Part shown: positions 1 through 8,199 of the stretch, one piece after another | How positions within the stretch are numbered: position 1 is the first letter of the stretch | Layout: every line of letters starts with the position of its first letter | Source: JANXLS01 sp037129555 | GTDB lineage: Bacteria > Planctomycetota > SZUA-567 > H5-PLA8 | Length of the DNA: 25,240 nt | Direction: 5' to 3' | NCBI GenBank assembly: GCA_037129555.1 | Contig: JBAXUS010000087.1 | Location: 1-25,240, forward strand | Position numbers and translations under genes: made by a program | Notes under the pieces: model-generated | Seen by the model: only the letters and a program-made list of their open reading frames with translations | Database searches by the model: none | Told to the model about the DNA's origin: nothing

Positions 1-2
1 AA

Positions 3-479
3 TGTGCCGTCTCTACTTCCGGCTTGATTGATGGGGGACTGAACGTTTACGAATTATCTAATCACCCGTTACGAAGTGCGGTACTTGTCAAACGAAAGAC
101 AATTGGCTTCTCCGTGTGGGGTCTCCCCTTTGAGGCGTCAGAAATACGACTGGGCAATTGCAAAGGCCCGGTGGTGCGAGTACTGGCTGATATTCCAATT
201 GATTGTAGGTCCCCAGAAACTCTGAAGTCCAAGTTACTCATGGGCACCGTCGAGGTTGTTATTGAACCTACGGTTCGAAAATCCCGGAAATGCCCGACTT
301 CTCAAGACGGTTACGCATGGAGTTTCTCATTCAATCCAGCAATTTCCAAAGACGATGCAGATAAATTCTTGGAGAATCTAGCCTGGCTGATTCGGATGAT
401 TGTCCGACCCATAAGCACCGCCAAGGCCCCATTGCTCGCCTCGTCGTGGGCTTGTTGGCAGTACGAGGTTCTCTTTTAA
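3..479 (+). CDS. Partial hypothetical protein, open at the left edge
   Basis: The frame is open from the first bases of the window to a TAA at 477-479, so the true start probably lies outside; the first start-like codon inside is a TTG at 24. I do not recognise the family. Residues up to about base 410 (counting from the TTG) look like ordinary soluble protein, with no membrane segment or signal peptide. The last 25 or so residues are antisense to the tail of the minus-strand nuclease remnant (378-1190), so one of the two reading frames is artificial there. The likeliest reading is a gene whose 3' end was lost in the rearrangement that assembled this region. It could also be a chance open frame. 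Confidence 0.4.
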   Translation, partial: CAVSTSGLIDGGLNVYELSNHPLRSAVLVKRKTIGFSVWGLPFEASEIRLGNCKGPVVRVLADIPIDCRSPETLKSKLLMGTVEVVIEPTVRKSRKCPTSQDGYAWSFSFNPAISKDDADKFLENLAWLIRMIVRPISTAKAPLLASSWACWQYEVLF

Positions 480-1190
480 GAATGCCGCCTTCCGCTGCGA
501 TCCCTTTTCAGTACGCAGCATGACTTGCACAGTCGCTTCTACGCCGATGTCAGCGGGGCGGCGCCGCTCGTCGAAGAGTAGCATGTATAGTACATAAAAG
601 TTAGTTTCACCGTGGTCGGACGGATTAAGGTGTCCGATATTGAAGTTGAATTCAACCGCCGTTCCTGGCTTTTGTGGATGGAACCACGCAAAGTCAACCC
701 CAAGCCCAATCCGCTTTGCCGTTGCCGTGGTCACTTCGTTCTTGATGAACTCCGCCACATTTGGCAGATATTGCGAAATGAGGCGGAGCGCCCTGCGATG
801 CTTTGGGTCGCCGTATAATTTGAGGATCAATTGCTTGGCGGAATCTTTCATGATGGAAATCCCTGAAAATCGGAATCGGAGATGCTTCTGAAAGCCATGA
901 AGCATTTCAGCCTTTTCTTGTGGAGCTACCTGTCTGACTGTTTCACACATCGAGACGACGGCGTTATAAGCGATTGCGATCACTGGACATCCTGCATCCG
1001 CCGCTTTATTTCCCGTGGTCACTTTCCTACCATCTGGCGTCAGGAAGAACAACATCCGTCGAACGCTGGGATATGCCTGCGTCAATGCAACCTGATAATC
1101 TCCCAGCTGCCTTTCCTGTTCGTCGCTCCAAGTTTTGTTCTCGATTCCGAAGACCGCCAACAAGGCATTTTGATAGTCAAATAAAGGAGG
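378..1190 (-). pseudogene. PD-(D/E)XK nuclease family remnant, N-terminus missing
   Basis: The minus-strand frame runs from just after a TGA (forward 1191-1193) to 378. It begins abruptly inside a conserved core: residues reading LLAVFGIENKTW carry the E-x-K half of the PD-(D/E)XK active site, followed by QLGDYQ, as in the PDDEXK_4-type nucleases. The upstream aspartate strand and everything before it are absent, and the only start near the break is a TTG at 1163. The following roughly 200 residues look like genuine protein, including a basic region and a segment resembling the family's C-terminal half. The last 30 residues overlap another open frame and are probably not native. This family commonly sits in defence islands and acts as a DNA nuclease. 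With its N-terminus gone it is probably inactive. Confidence 0.7.
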
Positions 1191-1362
1191 TCAGCCGCCA
1201 TGAGGACGACTTGGTTCTCAAATACCGATAGCCTTCCCATCCGAGACCTGCGAGGATGCGATCTTCAATGCGTTCCCGGCAATCGTGACGACATCGGCGT
1301 ATACGTCGTCCTGCGAACCGAAGTGGTTGTTCCGACGTTTCTCGCCAAAAGCACAGGCGGCA

Positions 1363-1857
1363 GATTCAAAGGAGGCCGTCGAAATCTGTAAGCTGCGTAT
1401 GTTCTTGAAACTCGCAGCTCAGGTCGAGCGTTTTGAGGATATTGAGCCGTTACCCGACATTGACTTCAACGTGCGAGCCGGGAACACACTGGTCGGTTTC
1501 GCCAGCATCGCTGAAGTAAAAAGAACAATTGCAGGCAAGCTGGCCGACGAGGATCAGGGCAACGAGATTGCGGAAATCGAAGCGGAAGCACTGAACTGCT
1601 CCGAATTCTTCGCTAAGTTTCGTAGCGATCAAACGGACCTTTCTCCAAAAGACGGAACGGCTGCCAAGGTGAAAGGGGAACTTCAAAAGTATCTGGACCA
1701 ACTCAATGACAAGCTGAACAAGTACCTTGCCGCCGAATACAAAATCCGCACGAGTGACAAAGCAGAGTATGCGGGTTGGTTGAAATCCCACCATCCACCA
1801 ATACATGCTGACACTGCGGAAAGCCCTGATCGAAAAAGGCATCCTCGCCGAACGTAA
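1363..1857 (+). pseudogene. Internal fragment of an Eco57I-type restriction/methyltransferase
   Basis: From about 1372 the frame encodes EAVEICKLRMFLKLAAQVER, then LPDIDFNVRAGNTLVGF, the signature downstream of the catalytic NPPY motif in Eco57I-like Type IIG/BREX PglX-like adenine methyltransferases. The acidic, Lys-rich stretch that follows and the segment AEYAGWLKSHHP are also typical of that family. Homology appears to stop near 1800, where intact proteins continue into the target-recognition half. The SAM-binding and NPPY motifs that should precede it are missing. The native protein would be near or above 1000 residues; about 150 remain. The frame extends left to 1285 and right to 1857, but those ends look like junk. 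It is a relic of an earlier R-M gene. Confidence 0.7.
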
Positions 1858-2008
1858 CGGCAAACTGACTCTGACCCAAGACTACTGCTTCGATTCCCCA
1901 TCCACCGCCGCCGGAGTCATGCTCGGCCGCACCGCCAACGGCCGCATCGAATGGAAAGACGAGCAGGGAACGACATTGAGGGATTTGCAGGCGGCGACGG
2001 TTTCGTAA
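1805..2008 (+). pseudogene. DUF4357 domain remnant
   Basis: About 67 residues match the DUF4357 pattern: LRKALIEKGIL, then a short strand, then FDSPSTAAGVMLGRTANGRI and EWKDEQGTTLRDL before the stop. DUF4357 normally forms the C-terminal tail of longer proteins, including GIY-YIG-type and restriction-associated proteins. No N-terminal partner is present: the same frame runs back only into the Eco57I-type remnant, which is in another frame. The domain therefore looks like the 3' end of a deleted gene. An ATG lies at 1805 but no convincing ribosome site precedes it. Confidence 0.65.
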
Positions 2009-2170
2009 AACGCACCCTCGACCCACACCGCTCGATCTTCGCTGCGCCAGCGCTCCGCCGTGCGCGGTGTCGGCCACTCCGCTCGTTGTTTCAACGACAG
2101 CGGGCTGTGCGGCGGCAGTTCGTCATCCATTTTTTCCATTTTTCCTCTTGCATATTCGCTGAAACTTCGG

Positions 2171-2198
2171 TTGTCAACCATTAGAAATGTGCTAAACT
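2171..2198 (+). promoter_or_regulatory. Candidate sigma-70-type promoter for the methyltransferase operon
   Basis: TTGTCA at 2171-2176 (five of six matches to TTGACA) is followed after 16 bases by TAAACT at 2193-2198 (four of six matches to TATAAT). It lies 45 bases before the ATG at 2243, in a markedly AT-rich stretch bordered by GC-richer remnants. It is the best promoter candidate on the plus strand, judged by eye only. Confidence 0.45.
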
Positions 2199-2211
2199 AT
2201 TTTAAAGTTTA
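2193..2211. repeat. Inverted repeat overlapping the candidate -10 box
   Basis: TAAACT (2193-2198) and its exact reverse complement AGTTTA (2206-2211) flank a 7-base spacer. The left arm coincides with the proposed -10 hexamer, the position expected of an operator. Some R-M methyltransferases repress their own promoter, but nothing here shows which protein would bind. The arms are short and AT-rich, so chance is possible. Confidence 0.35.
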
Positions 2212-2242
2212 TACGATAAAATGGCGATCTGGTGAGAACAGT

Positions 2243-3292
2243 ATGCGAACCAAACGACAAAATCGGATGGTGCGCCCGACCGCGTTCGACTTATTTAGTG
2301 GTTGCGGTGGACTTACTGTCGGAATGAAGCGAGCAGGTTTCGCGGTCCTTGCTGCGGTAGAGTGCTGGGACGTGGCCGCCGACGCCTATGCGATGAACCA
2401 TCCAGGGGTTCGGCTTGTCAGGACGGACATTCGCCAGTGCGATCCAGTCGAATTGATGCGATCGCTCAACCTCTGTGCCGGGGATCTTGATCTGCTGGCT
2501 GGGTGCCCACCCTGTCAGGGATTTTCCTCCCTCCGTACTCGCAACGGACACATTCCGACAAGCGATGGACGGAACGAACTAATTTTCGACTTCGTTCGCT
2601 TCGCCATTGCACTTCTCCCGAAAACGATTCTGCTTGAAAACGTACCGGCATTGGAAACCGATGAACGATTGAGCCGAGTGACGAAGATCTTGGAAGCACT
2701 CGGATATAACTGCAAAGCCAAAGTGCTTAATGCGGCTGATTTCGGTGTTCCTCAACGTCGTCGTCGGCTCTTGTTTCTTGCTAGCCGGGTCGGAAATGTT
2801 TTTTTTCCTAACCCGGCCCCGAAGCGCATAACAGTAGGATCGGTCATCCGAAATTTGCCGAAGCCAGGTGATTCTGGGGACCCTTTGCACGATTCGAAAT
2901 CGAGACACACCCCGCGAATCGCCAAGCTGATAGAATCGATACCCGGCAACGGAGGAAGCCGCGCTGACCTTGGGGAAAGTGAGCAACTACCCTGCCACCA
3001 GCGACTCAACGGGTTTCATGATATCTACGGGCGAATGCGTTGGGACGACGTGTCTCCAACGATAACTACCGGATGCATTAACCCCTCGAAGGGGCGATTT
3101 CTTCATCCAGAGCAAAACCGAGCCATTTCCCTTCGCGAGGCATCTCTTCTTCAGAGCTTCCCGAAGCGATATCTGCTGCCATTGGACCGAGGTCGGCATC
3201 CCGTAGCTCAATTGATCGGGAACGCTTTTCCGCCCGAGTTTGTCCGGCGCCAGGCCGTGCAACTCCGTCGGCTTCTGACATCTGGTTCTTAA
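2243..3292 (+). CDS. DNA (cytosine-5)-methyltransferase
   Basis: This gene encodes a 349-residue C5-cytosine methyltransferase that transfers methyl groups from SAM to a target cytosine in DNA. All core motifs are visible: FDLFSGCGG (motif I, residues 15-23), GCPPCQGFS (motif IV, from residue 87, catalytic Cys91), ENVP (motif VI, 132-135), QRRRR (motif VIII, 171-175) and GNAFPP (motif X, from 326). The target-recognition region between VIII and X is short. The frame is open back to 2060, but the ATG at 2243 is preferred because GGTGAG at 2231 precedes it and homology begins just after it. The protein heads an operon with a GHKL ATPase, a receiver protein and Vsr. No cognate restriction endonuclease is adjacent. 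It is the same enzyme class as DrmMII of class 2 DISARM, which may matter given drmA and drmB on the other strand. Confidence 0.95.
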   Translation: MRTKRQNRMVRPTAFDLFSGCGGLTVGMKRAGFAVLAAVECWDVAADAYAMNHPGVRLVRTDIRQCDPVELMRSLNLCAGDLDLLAGCPPCQGFSSLRTRNGHIPTSDGRNELIFDFVRFAIALLPKTILLENVPALETDERLSRVTKILEALGYNCKAKVLNAADFGVPQRRRRLLFLASRVGNVFFPNPAPKRITVGSVIRNLPKPGDSGDPLHDSKSRHTPRIAKLIESIPGNGGSRADLGESEQLPCHQRLNGFHDIYGRMRWDDVSPTITTGCINPSKGRFLHPEQNRAISLREASLLQSFPKRYLLPLDRGRHPVAQLIGNAFPPEFVRRQAVQLRRLLTSGS

Positions 3293-3310
3293 GTCGATAA
3301 TACGAAACAG

Positions 3311-3317
3311 GGAGAGG
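3311..3317 (+). promoter_or_regulatory. Ribosome binding site that fixes a GTG start
   Basis: GGAGAGG lies 6 bases before the GTG at 3324. No ATG is available at the N-terminus of the GHKL protein, and conserved sequence begins within the first 15 residues, so this site decides the start. Confidence 0.6.
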
Positions 3318-3323
3318 TTCATT

Positions 3324-6290
3324 GTGTCTGTAGTGGCATTCCAAACCCGCGCGCGAACCATCGACCATTTAGGTCGCGGACAGATCGCGGACTGCCCTAC
3401 GGCGGTCAGTGAACTCTGGAAGAACGCTTATGATGCATATGCGAAGAAGGTTGCATTGCACGTCTTCGACGGCAAGACGCCGATTGCTGCGATCACAGAC
3501 AATGGCCATGGCATGGACTATGAAGAGTTTCTGACGAAGTGGCTGATCGTCGGGACGGACGCCAAGGTCTCTGATTCTACAACACCAAAAGAAGATCGTC
3601 ATGGCTTACCTTTGCGCGAACGACAAGGGGAGAAAGGTATCGGCCGTTTGTCGATTGCATTTCTCGGGCCGATTGTCTTTGTCATCACAAAGAGGTCAAA
3701 TAAGCCATTTGTTTGTGCATTGGTCGATTGGCGAATGTTCGAGAACCCATTCTTATTGATGGGGGATATACGACTTCCAGTCCAGCACTTTGAGCGTAAA
3801 GAAGATCTTGCCGGTATACTTCCGGCAATGTTCGAACAGTTGGGCGAGAATGTCACTTCGACGGAGTTAAACTCTGAAGAAAAGAGTGAGCAGGAAGAGG
3901 ATCGACATACTCGCATTCGTACCTCGTGGGAAAAATATAGCGGCATTCAGAAGAAAAACAAACTCCCCGACACTGCTACTGCGGTTCGGACTACGGCTGC
4001 TTCAGGGATCGAGTTCGCCGAAGCAATCTCAACGCGGTGCCTTGAGCAGTGGGATGTGTGGGCCGAGAAGTCGAGTCACGGCACCGCCCTCTTCGTGCTG
4101 AACATCAACCACGAACTCGCCGTTTGGGTCGATCCCGACGTACCCGATGGCGATCCAGAAGCAGGCGCAATCAAAAAGAGTCTGAAAGAAACCCTGATCG
4201 GTTTCGTCGATCCCTACGTGAATCACTCCATCGAATTCAATTACGCAGTGACGATACACCAAGGAGAAAAACAGACAAATATTGTGTCCAGCGACAATGT
4301 GTTTTCTTGGGGAGAACTAAGAGCACTTGAACACATTGTGGAAGGCGAGGTTGACGAAAATGGAACATTCAGGGGACGTGTAAAAGCGTTCGGAATGGAT
4401 ATCGGCGAGGTAATCTTTCCCTCTCCTGATAGACCCGGTCCGATCAAGGCTCGGGCAGTGGTCGGACCGTTCTCGTTGTGTATTGGTTCGTACGAGAGCG
4501 ACCCCAGCAAGACAAGCATGTCGCCGGAACAGCACCGTCACGTCGAAGCAATGGCGGAAATGTATGCGGGGCTGGCGATCTATCGTGATCAACTGAGAGT
4601 CATGCCCTACGGTCGAGCACAGGCGGACTATTTTGGAATCGAGGAGCGCAGATCGTTCCACGCCGGGCGATGGTTCTGGTCCTATCGTCGAACATTTGGC
4701 AGAGTTGCGATCACGCGAGCGAGCAACGCAAACCTGAAAGACAAGGCTGGACGCGAAGGGTTTATCGACAACCAAGCCAGGAGGGAATTCAGAAACCTGG
4801 TCGTGGAGATTCTGAAGACGACGGCACAGCGTTTCTTTGGGACTGACGCCCAAGTCCGAAAGGATTATTTGCCCGATATCGTCACAGCGAACAAGGCAGC
4901 TAAAGACGCTGAAGTGAGCACGCAGGATCATAGAAAGATAGAATTCAGGCGTGCCTTGAGGCAGAAGGCGCCGGAGTTGAAAACCGCGATGGGCATTGCC
5001 AATACCGCCAAGGAAGACTTCAGGAAGATTGTTGGCGCGGGCGACTTAGAAGCGTTGGTCAAATTTGAGACAACGGTCAACGAGCTTGAGGCTCGCAAAA
5101 CGGAGATGAAGCTCCCTGCCAAGCCAGCCAAGCTTGAGAGTCTTGAGGACGACTACCGGACCTATCGCGATCAGTATGCCGGGTATTGCACTACAACGGA
5201 CGATATTCGTAACGAGTGGGCCGAGACGGTAGAGAAGATAAAAAAGAAGCCCGCCGTAGAAGAAGGGCGGACGCTTGCAGCAACCCACATCGAACAGTTA
5301 GATAACGCCCTGCTTAAATGGCAGCGTAGCATTCTAGCTATCCTTGATTCGGAACGTGCGCGGATCGTTGCGGATATCGAGCGCGACGAGGCCCGCTATA
5401 CTACACAGTCCGAGCCGCTGGTGGCTGATCTTTCGGCGGGAAGGACGAAGCTGCCTGACTTGGTCAGGCAGTTGGAGGCGATACGTGAGACGCTGCACTT
5501 GGAGTTCGCGCAACGGTACGGCGGCTACGTTCGGGTATTGGAAAACTTGGCGCAAGGTGTCGATATCGATGCGCTAACGGCATGGAGCATTGAGCAGCGA
5601 CAAGAGATGCAGGGGAGAGTCGATCAACTCAACGCGCTCGCCCAATTGGGCGTTACGGTCGAGCTCGTTGGCCACGAGATCGAGACGCACTACGAAGAGA
5701 TCAATCGGTACTTGAACTCGCTGCCGAATTCGGCCCAGCATTCGAAGCCTTGGCGGGATTTGCGAGATGCGATAAAGGCACTTTTCGACCGACTGCGGTT
5801 TGTTACCCCCTTGCAACTTTCCGGCAAGCGGTTTCAGCGAGATATTACAGGCGAGGAAGTCACTGCGTACATCTCGCAGTTCTTCGAGGCCCGTTTTCAA
5901 CGTGCGAGAATCGATTTCAGGGCAACGGAGGCGTTCCGTGCGGTCAAGTTCCGTGAGTATCCGGCGCGCGTTTACCCGGTGTTCATCAACCTGATCAATA
6001 ACTCTCTGTACTGGGTTTCGCTTGGTACGCGGCGAGAAATCCTGATCGATGTTGTTGGCGATGACATTGTGGAGGCGGATACGGGACGCGGTGTCGATCC
6101 TGAAGATGTGGCATCCTTGTTTCAACTATTCTTCACGAAACGGACGGAAGGACGTGGGGTTGGCCTTTATCTCTGCCGGGCCAATTTAGCCGCGGGCGGT
6201 CATACGATCGAGTACGCTACAGACAAGGCGCACCAGCTTCTGCCGGGTGCCAATTTCGTGATTAAGCTCCGGGGTCTGGAACATGGCTGA
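3324..6290 (+). CDS. Double GHKL protein: MORC/MutL-like ATPase plus histidine-kinase-like module
   Basis: This 988-residue protein contains two separate GHKL ATP-binding modules. At the N-terminus, E30-x3-N34-x2-D37 is the Mg/ATP N-box, TDNGHGM (58-64) the first G-box, and GEKGIG (102-107) the second. A segment with YRDQLRVMPYG (420-430) and REGF (477-480) resembles the S5-like half of MutL/MORC-type ATPases. A long charged, probably coiled-coil region follows (roughly 530-760). At the C-terminus, GHEI around His784 resembles a histidine-kinase phosphoacceptor helix. It is followed by INLINNS (N892/N893), DTGRGV (919-924) and GRGVGL (943-948), the N, G1 and G2 boxes of a sensor-kinase ATPase. 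Prokaryotic MORC-like GHKL proteins are known from R-M neighbourhoods. A phosphorelay to the overlapping receiver gene is inferred. No membrane segment or signal peptide was seen, so it is probably cytoplasmic. Confidence 0.85.
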   Translation: MSVVAFQTRARTIDHLGRGQIADCPTAVSELWKNAYDAYAKKVALHVFDGKTPIAAITDNGHGMDYEEFLTKWLIVGTDAKVSDSTTPKEDRHGLPLRERQGEKGIGRLSIAFLGPIVFVITKRSNKPFVCALVDWRMFENPFLLMGDIRLPVQHFERKEDLAGILPAMFEQLGENVTSTELNSEEKSEQEEDRHTRIRTSWEKYSGIQKKNKLPDTATAVRTTAASGIEFAEAISTRCLEQWDVWAEKSSHGTALFVLNINHELAVWVDPDVPDGDPEAGAIKKSLKETLIGFVDPYVNHSIEFNYAVTIHQGEKQTNIVSSDNVFSWGELRALEHIVEGEVDENGTFRGRVKAFGMDIGEVIFPSPDRPGPIKARAVVGPFSLCIGSYESDPSKTSMSPEQHRHVEAMAEMYAGLAIYRDQLRVMPYGRAQADYFGIEERRSFHAGRWFWSYRRTFGRVAITRASNANLKDKAGREGFIDNQARREFRNLVVEILKTTAQRFFGTDAQVRKDYLPDIVTANKAAKDAEVSTQDHRKIEFRRALRQKAPELKTAMGIANTAKEDFRKIVGAGDLEALVKFETTVNELEARKTEMKLPAKPAKLESLEDDYRTYRDQYAGYCTTTDDIRNEWAETVEKIKKKPAVEEGRTLAATHIEQLDNALLKWQRSILAILDSERARIVADIERDEARYTTQSEPLVADLSAGRTKLPDLVRQLEAIRETLHLEFAQRYGGYVRVLENLAQGVDIDALTAWSIEQRQEMQGRVDQLNALAQLGVTVELVGHEIETHYEEINRYLNSLPNSAQHSKPWRDLRDAIKALFDRLRFVTPLQLSGKRFQRDITGEEVTAYISQFFEARFQRARIDFRATEAFRAVKFREYPARVYPVFINLINNSLYWVSLGTRREILIDVVGDDIVEADTGRGVDPEDVASLFQLFFTKRTEGRGVGLYLCRANLAAGGHTIEYATDKAHQLLPGANFVIKLRGLEHG

Positions 6291-8166
6291 TGCGCTGATT
6301 GCCGAACGTGTTGAACAGGCGTATATCCGCCCAATCCGGACCGTTCTAGCTGTGGACGACGACTTCCACCGGTATGACTCGGCCGAAGGGCGCAATCCGC
6401 GCGCCATTGCCATTTGGCGCGCTTGCCGTGAGCGCGGGTGGCTTTGTGATATCGATGACGGGTCTGACCTGATCAGCGGGAAGAACACGAGATACTTGTT
6501 CAAGAGTGACCTACTCATCCTCGACTATCACCTACAGGGAGAAGACCCGAAGTGGTCGCGCGACTTTTTGCGACAACTCGCTGACTCTGATCATGCGAGT
6601 TTGGTGATGGTTTACACCAAGGATAAAGACATCCTATCTGTGCGCCGTAATGTTGCTGCGCATTTGAAGGGCGTTAAGGAAAGGGACCTGTGGTTCCCCG
6701 ATCCCAAGGTCGAAGATGAATGGGACATGGTCGAAGGTAAAGTGAAGGAAATCCCGACTGGCGAACTAATCGACGCGTACATCGGGGGGCGCACGGATAT
6801 TTGCAGATCGGACAAGCGACTTACAGACGTGCTTATCAAGGAACTCAAGATTACAGGTCCCGCTGTTGGGCAAATGAGCGACGCTCTGTACGACACCATC
6901 CTCATCGAGAGACTCGGAGTCATACCGGGCAATCCATGCAAGATGCCCCCACTTCTGGGAGGGGACGATAAAGTCCCTTGGGTATACGTAAATAACCTGT
7001 TCGTGGTTTGCATTGTTAAGAATACTGAAAACGAAAATGACGGCGAATTAGTATTCAAAGACCTTGAGAAGGCGCTGTGCGAATGGGAGCCCGATTTCAT
7101 GAGGGCCTCCGTCGCTTTCGCGAGGGGTGAATTCGCACGCGGCGGCTTCGAGCAAGAGCGGTCATCGCTCAGCGACCCATGGCTGCAAGCCGGATGGTTG
7201 TACCATGCATGGGCGGGGGGCGTTGAGGAACGCGACGCTCGTCTGAGGGTTCTCTTTGAGCGGATTATTCGCAGTTACACCGGCAAAGTTCTCGATAAAG
7301 TCATCGAATTCGGCAGTAAGCACATTCCGTCCCACGCATCGCCAGCGGCAAATCTGGAAACCCTGAAGGCTGCGATCGATCAATTCTGCAAGCAGAATCC
7401 ACCGCAGGGCGAGCACGTTCTGCATGTGCTAAACGAATACCTCGCTCTCGATGATTTGGCGGCATACGTCGATACAGGCACTATTTTCGCTCCGGCAGCG
7501 AGCGGAGTTACGAACGGGATTGTTTACATTTGCGTCACCCCAGCTTGTGACCTCGTACCCCGCGTACCGCGAGGCGGTTCTTGGGAGAAGCAGGTTCACC
7601 CCTACCGCCCGATCGTTTCGATGAGGTGCAGAATCGCCAATGTCTCACCAGCTCACCTGACGATTGCAGAGCAGAGCAAATGCATCTATCTGAAAGTAGA
7701 CGGCAAACAAATGGTCGTGGTCCTGTCGGACGACAGTGCGGTGCCCACCCTTGAGTGGTTTTTCATGGAAGGTATGGGCAAGCTCGGAGCCGACAAGACA
7801 TTCAACGCGATTGCCTTTACCCAGACACAGAGCGACGCCGAAGTGGGGCAGTTAAAGGTCGAGCCAATGTCAATGAAGGCGCTCGGGCAAATCCGCTCGA
7901 TCTATGCCAATCGGATTCTTCAGGCCGCTGGGCAGCACATGTCACGGATCGGAGTGGACTTTGTCAATCTTCCGAAACCACCCGATGCGAAGAAGGAAGC
8001 AAAGGTTGCGGTGAAGCCAGTTCCTCGCTCCGACGAAAGTGCCGCTTCCCAGGCAGATCAAGCAACTGTATGTGCTGCACTATTGACCACCATCCCTGCT
8101 ACAAAGAATGAATCTGGTGCGCCTGCAAAAACTGATTTGCCGCCGTCTCCTCCGGAGCAGGTCTGA
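6283..8166 (+). CDS. Receiver-domain (response regulator) protein with unknown output domain
   Basis: This 627-residue protein starts inside the end of the GHKL/kinase gene (8-base ATGGCTGA overlap), which implies translational coupling and equal dosage. Its N-terminal 120 residues form a receiver domain: VLAVDDD (acidic pocket D25-D27), LLILDYHL (phosphoacceptor Asp81), and MVYTK with Thr112 as the switch residue. The domain is longer and more divergent than a standard CheY fold. The remaining roughly 500 residues contain no helix-turn-helix or other recognised output domain. A conserved-looking segment reads ICVTPACDLVPR with Cys417 and Cys422. The C-terminal 50 residues are low-complexity, rich in Ala, Pro, Lys and Ser, and probably disordered. 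The obvious partner is the upstream histidine-kinase-like module. The output is unlikely to be ordinary transcription control, and may instead be a nuclease or protein-interaction function that I cannot identify. Confidence 0.8.
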   Translation: MADALIAERVEQAYIRPIRTVLAVDDDFHRYDSAEGRNPRAIAIWRACRERGWLCDIDDGSDLISGKNTRYLFKSDLLILDYHLQGEDPKWSRDFLRQLADSDHASLVMVYTKDKDILSVRRNVAAHLKGVKERDLWFPDPKVEDEWDMVEGKVKEIPTGELIDAYIGGRTDICRSDKRLTDVLIKELKITGPAVGQMSDALYDTILIERLGVIPGNPCKMPPLLGGDDKVPWVYVNNLFVVCIVKNTENENDGELVFKDLEKALCEWEPDFMRASVAFARGEFARGGFEQERSSLSDPWLQAGWLYHAWAGGVEERDARLRVLFERIIRSYTGKVLDKVIEFGSKHIPSHASPAANLETLKAAIDQFCKQNPPQGEHVLHVLNEYLALDDLAAYVDTGTIFAPAASGVTNGIVYICVTPACDLVPRVPRGGSWEKQVHPYRPIVSMRCRIANVSPAHLTIAEQSKCIYLKVDGKQMVVVLSDDSAVPTLEWFFMEGMGKLGADKTFNAIAFTQTQSDAEVGQLKVEPMSMKALGQIRSIYANRILQAAGQHMSRIGVDFVNLPKPPDAKKEAKVAVKPVPRSDESAASQADQATVCAALLTTIPATKNESGAPAKTDLPPSPPEQV

Positions 8167-8199
8167 TATCGGTACTAGAGGAAGGATGCGGAGTCGTCC

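Noticed and set aside
1882..2181. Minus-strand open frame of 99 residues antisense to the DUF4357 remnant and beyond
   Set aside because: Pro/Arg/Glu-rich, matches no family I know, and half of it is antisense to the recognisable DUF4357 segment. Probably a chance frame in GC-rich remnant DNA.
2060..2242. Extended start for the C5 methyltransferase
   Set aside because: The extra 61 residues cover the DUF4357-remnant border and the promoter-like sequence, and do not resemble a methyltransferase N-terminus.
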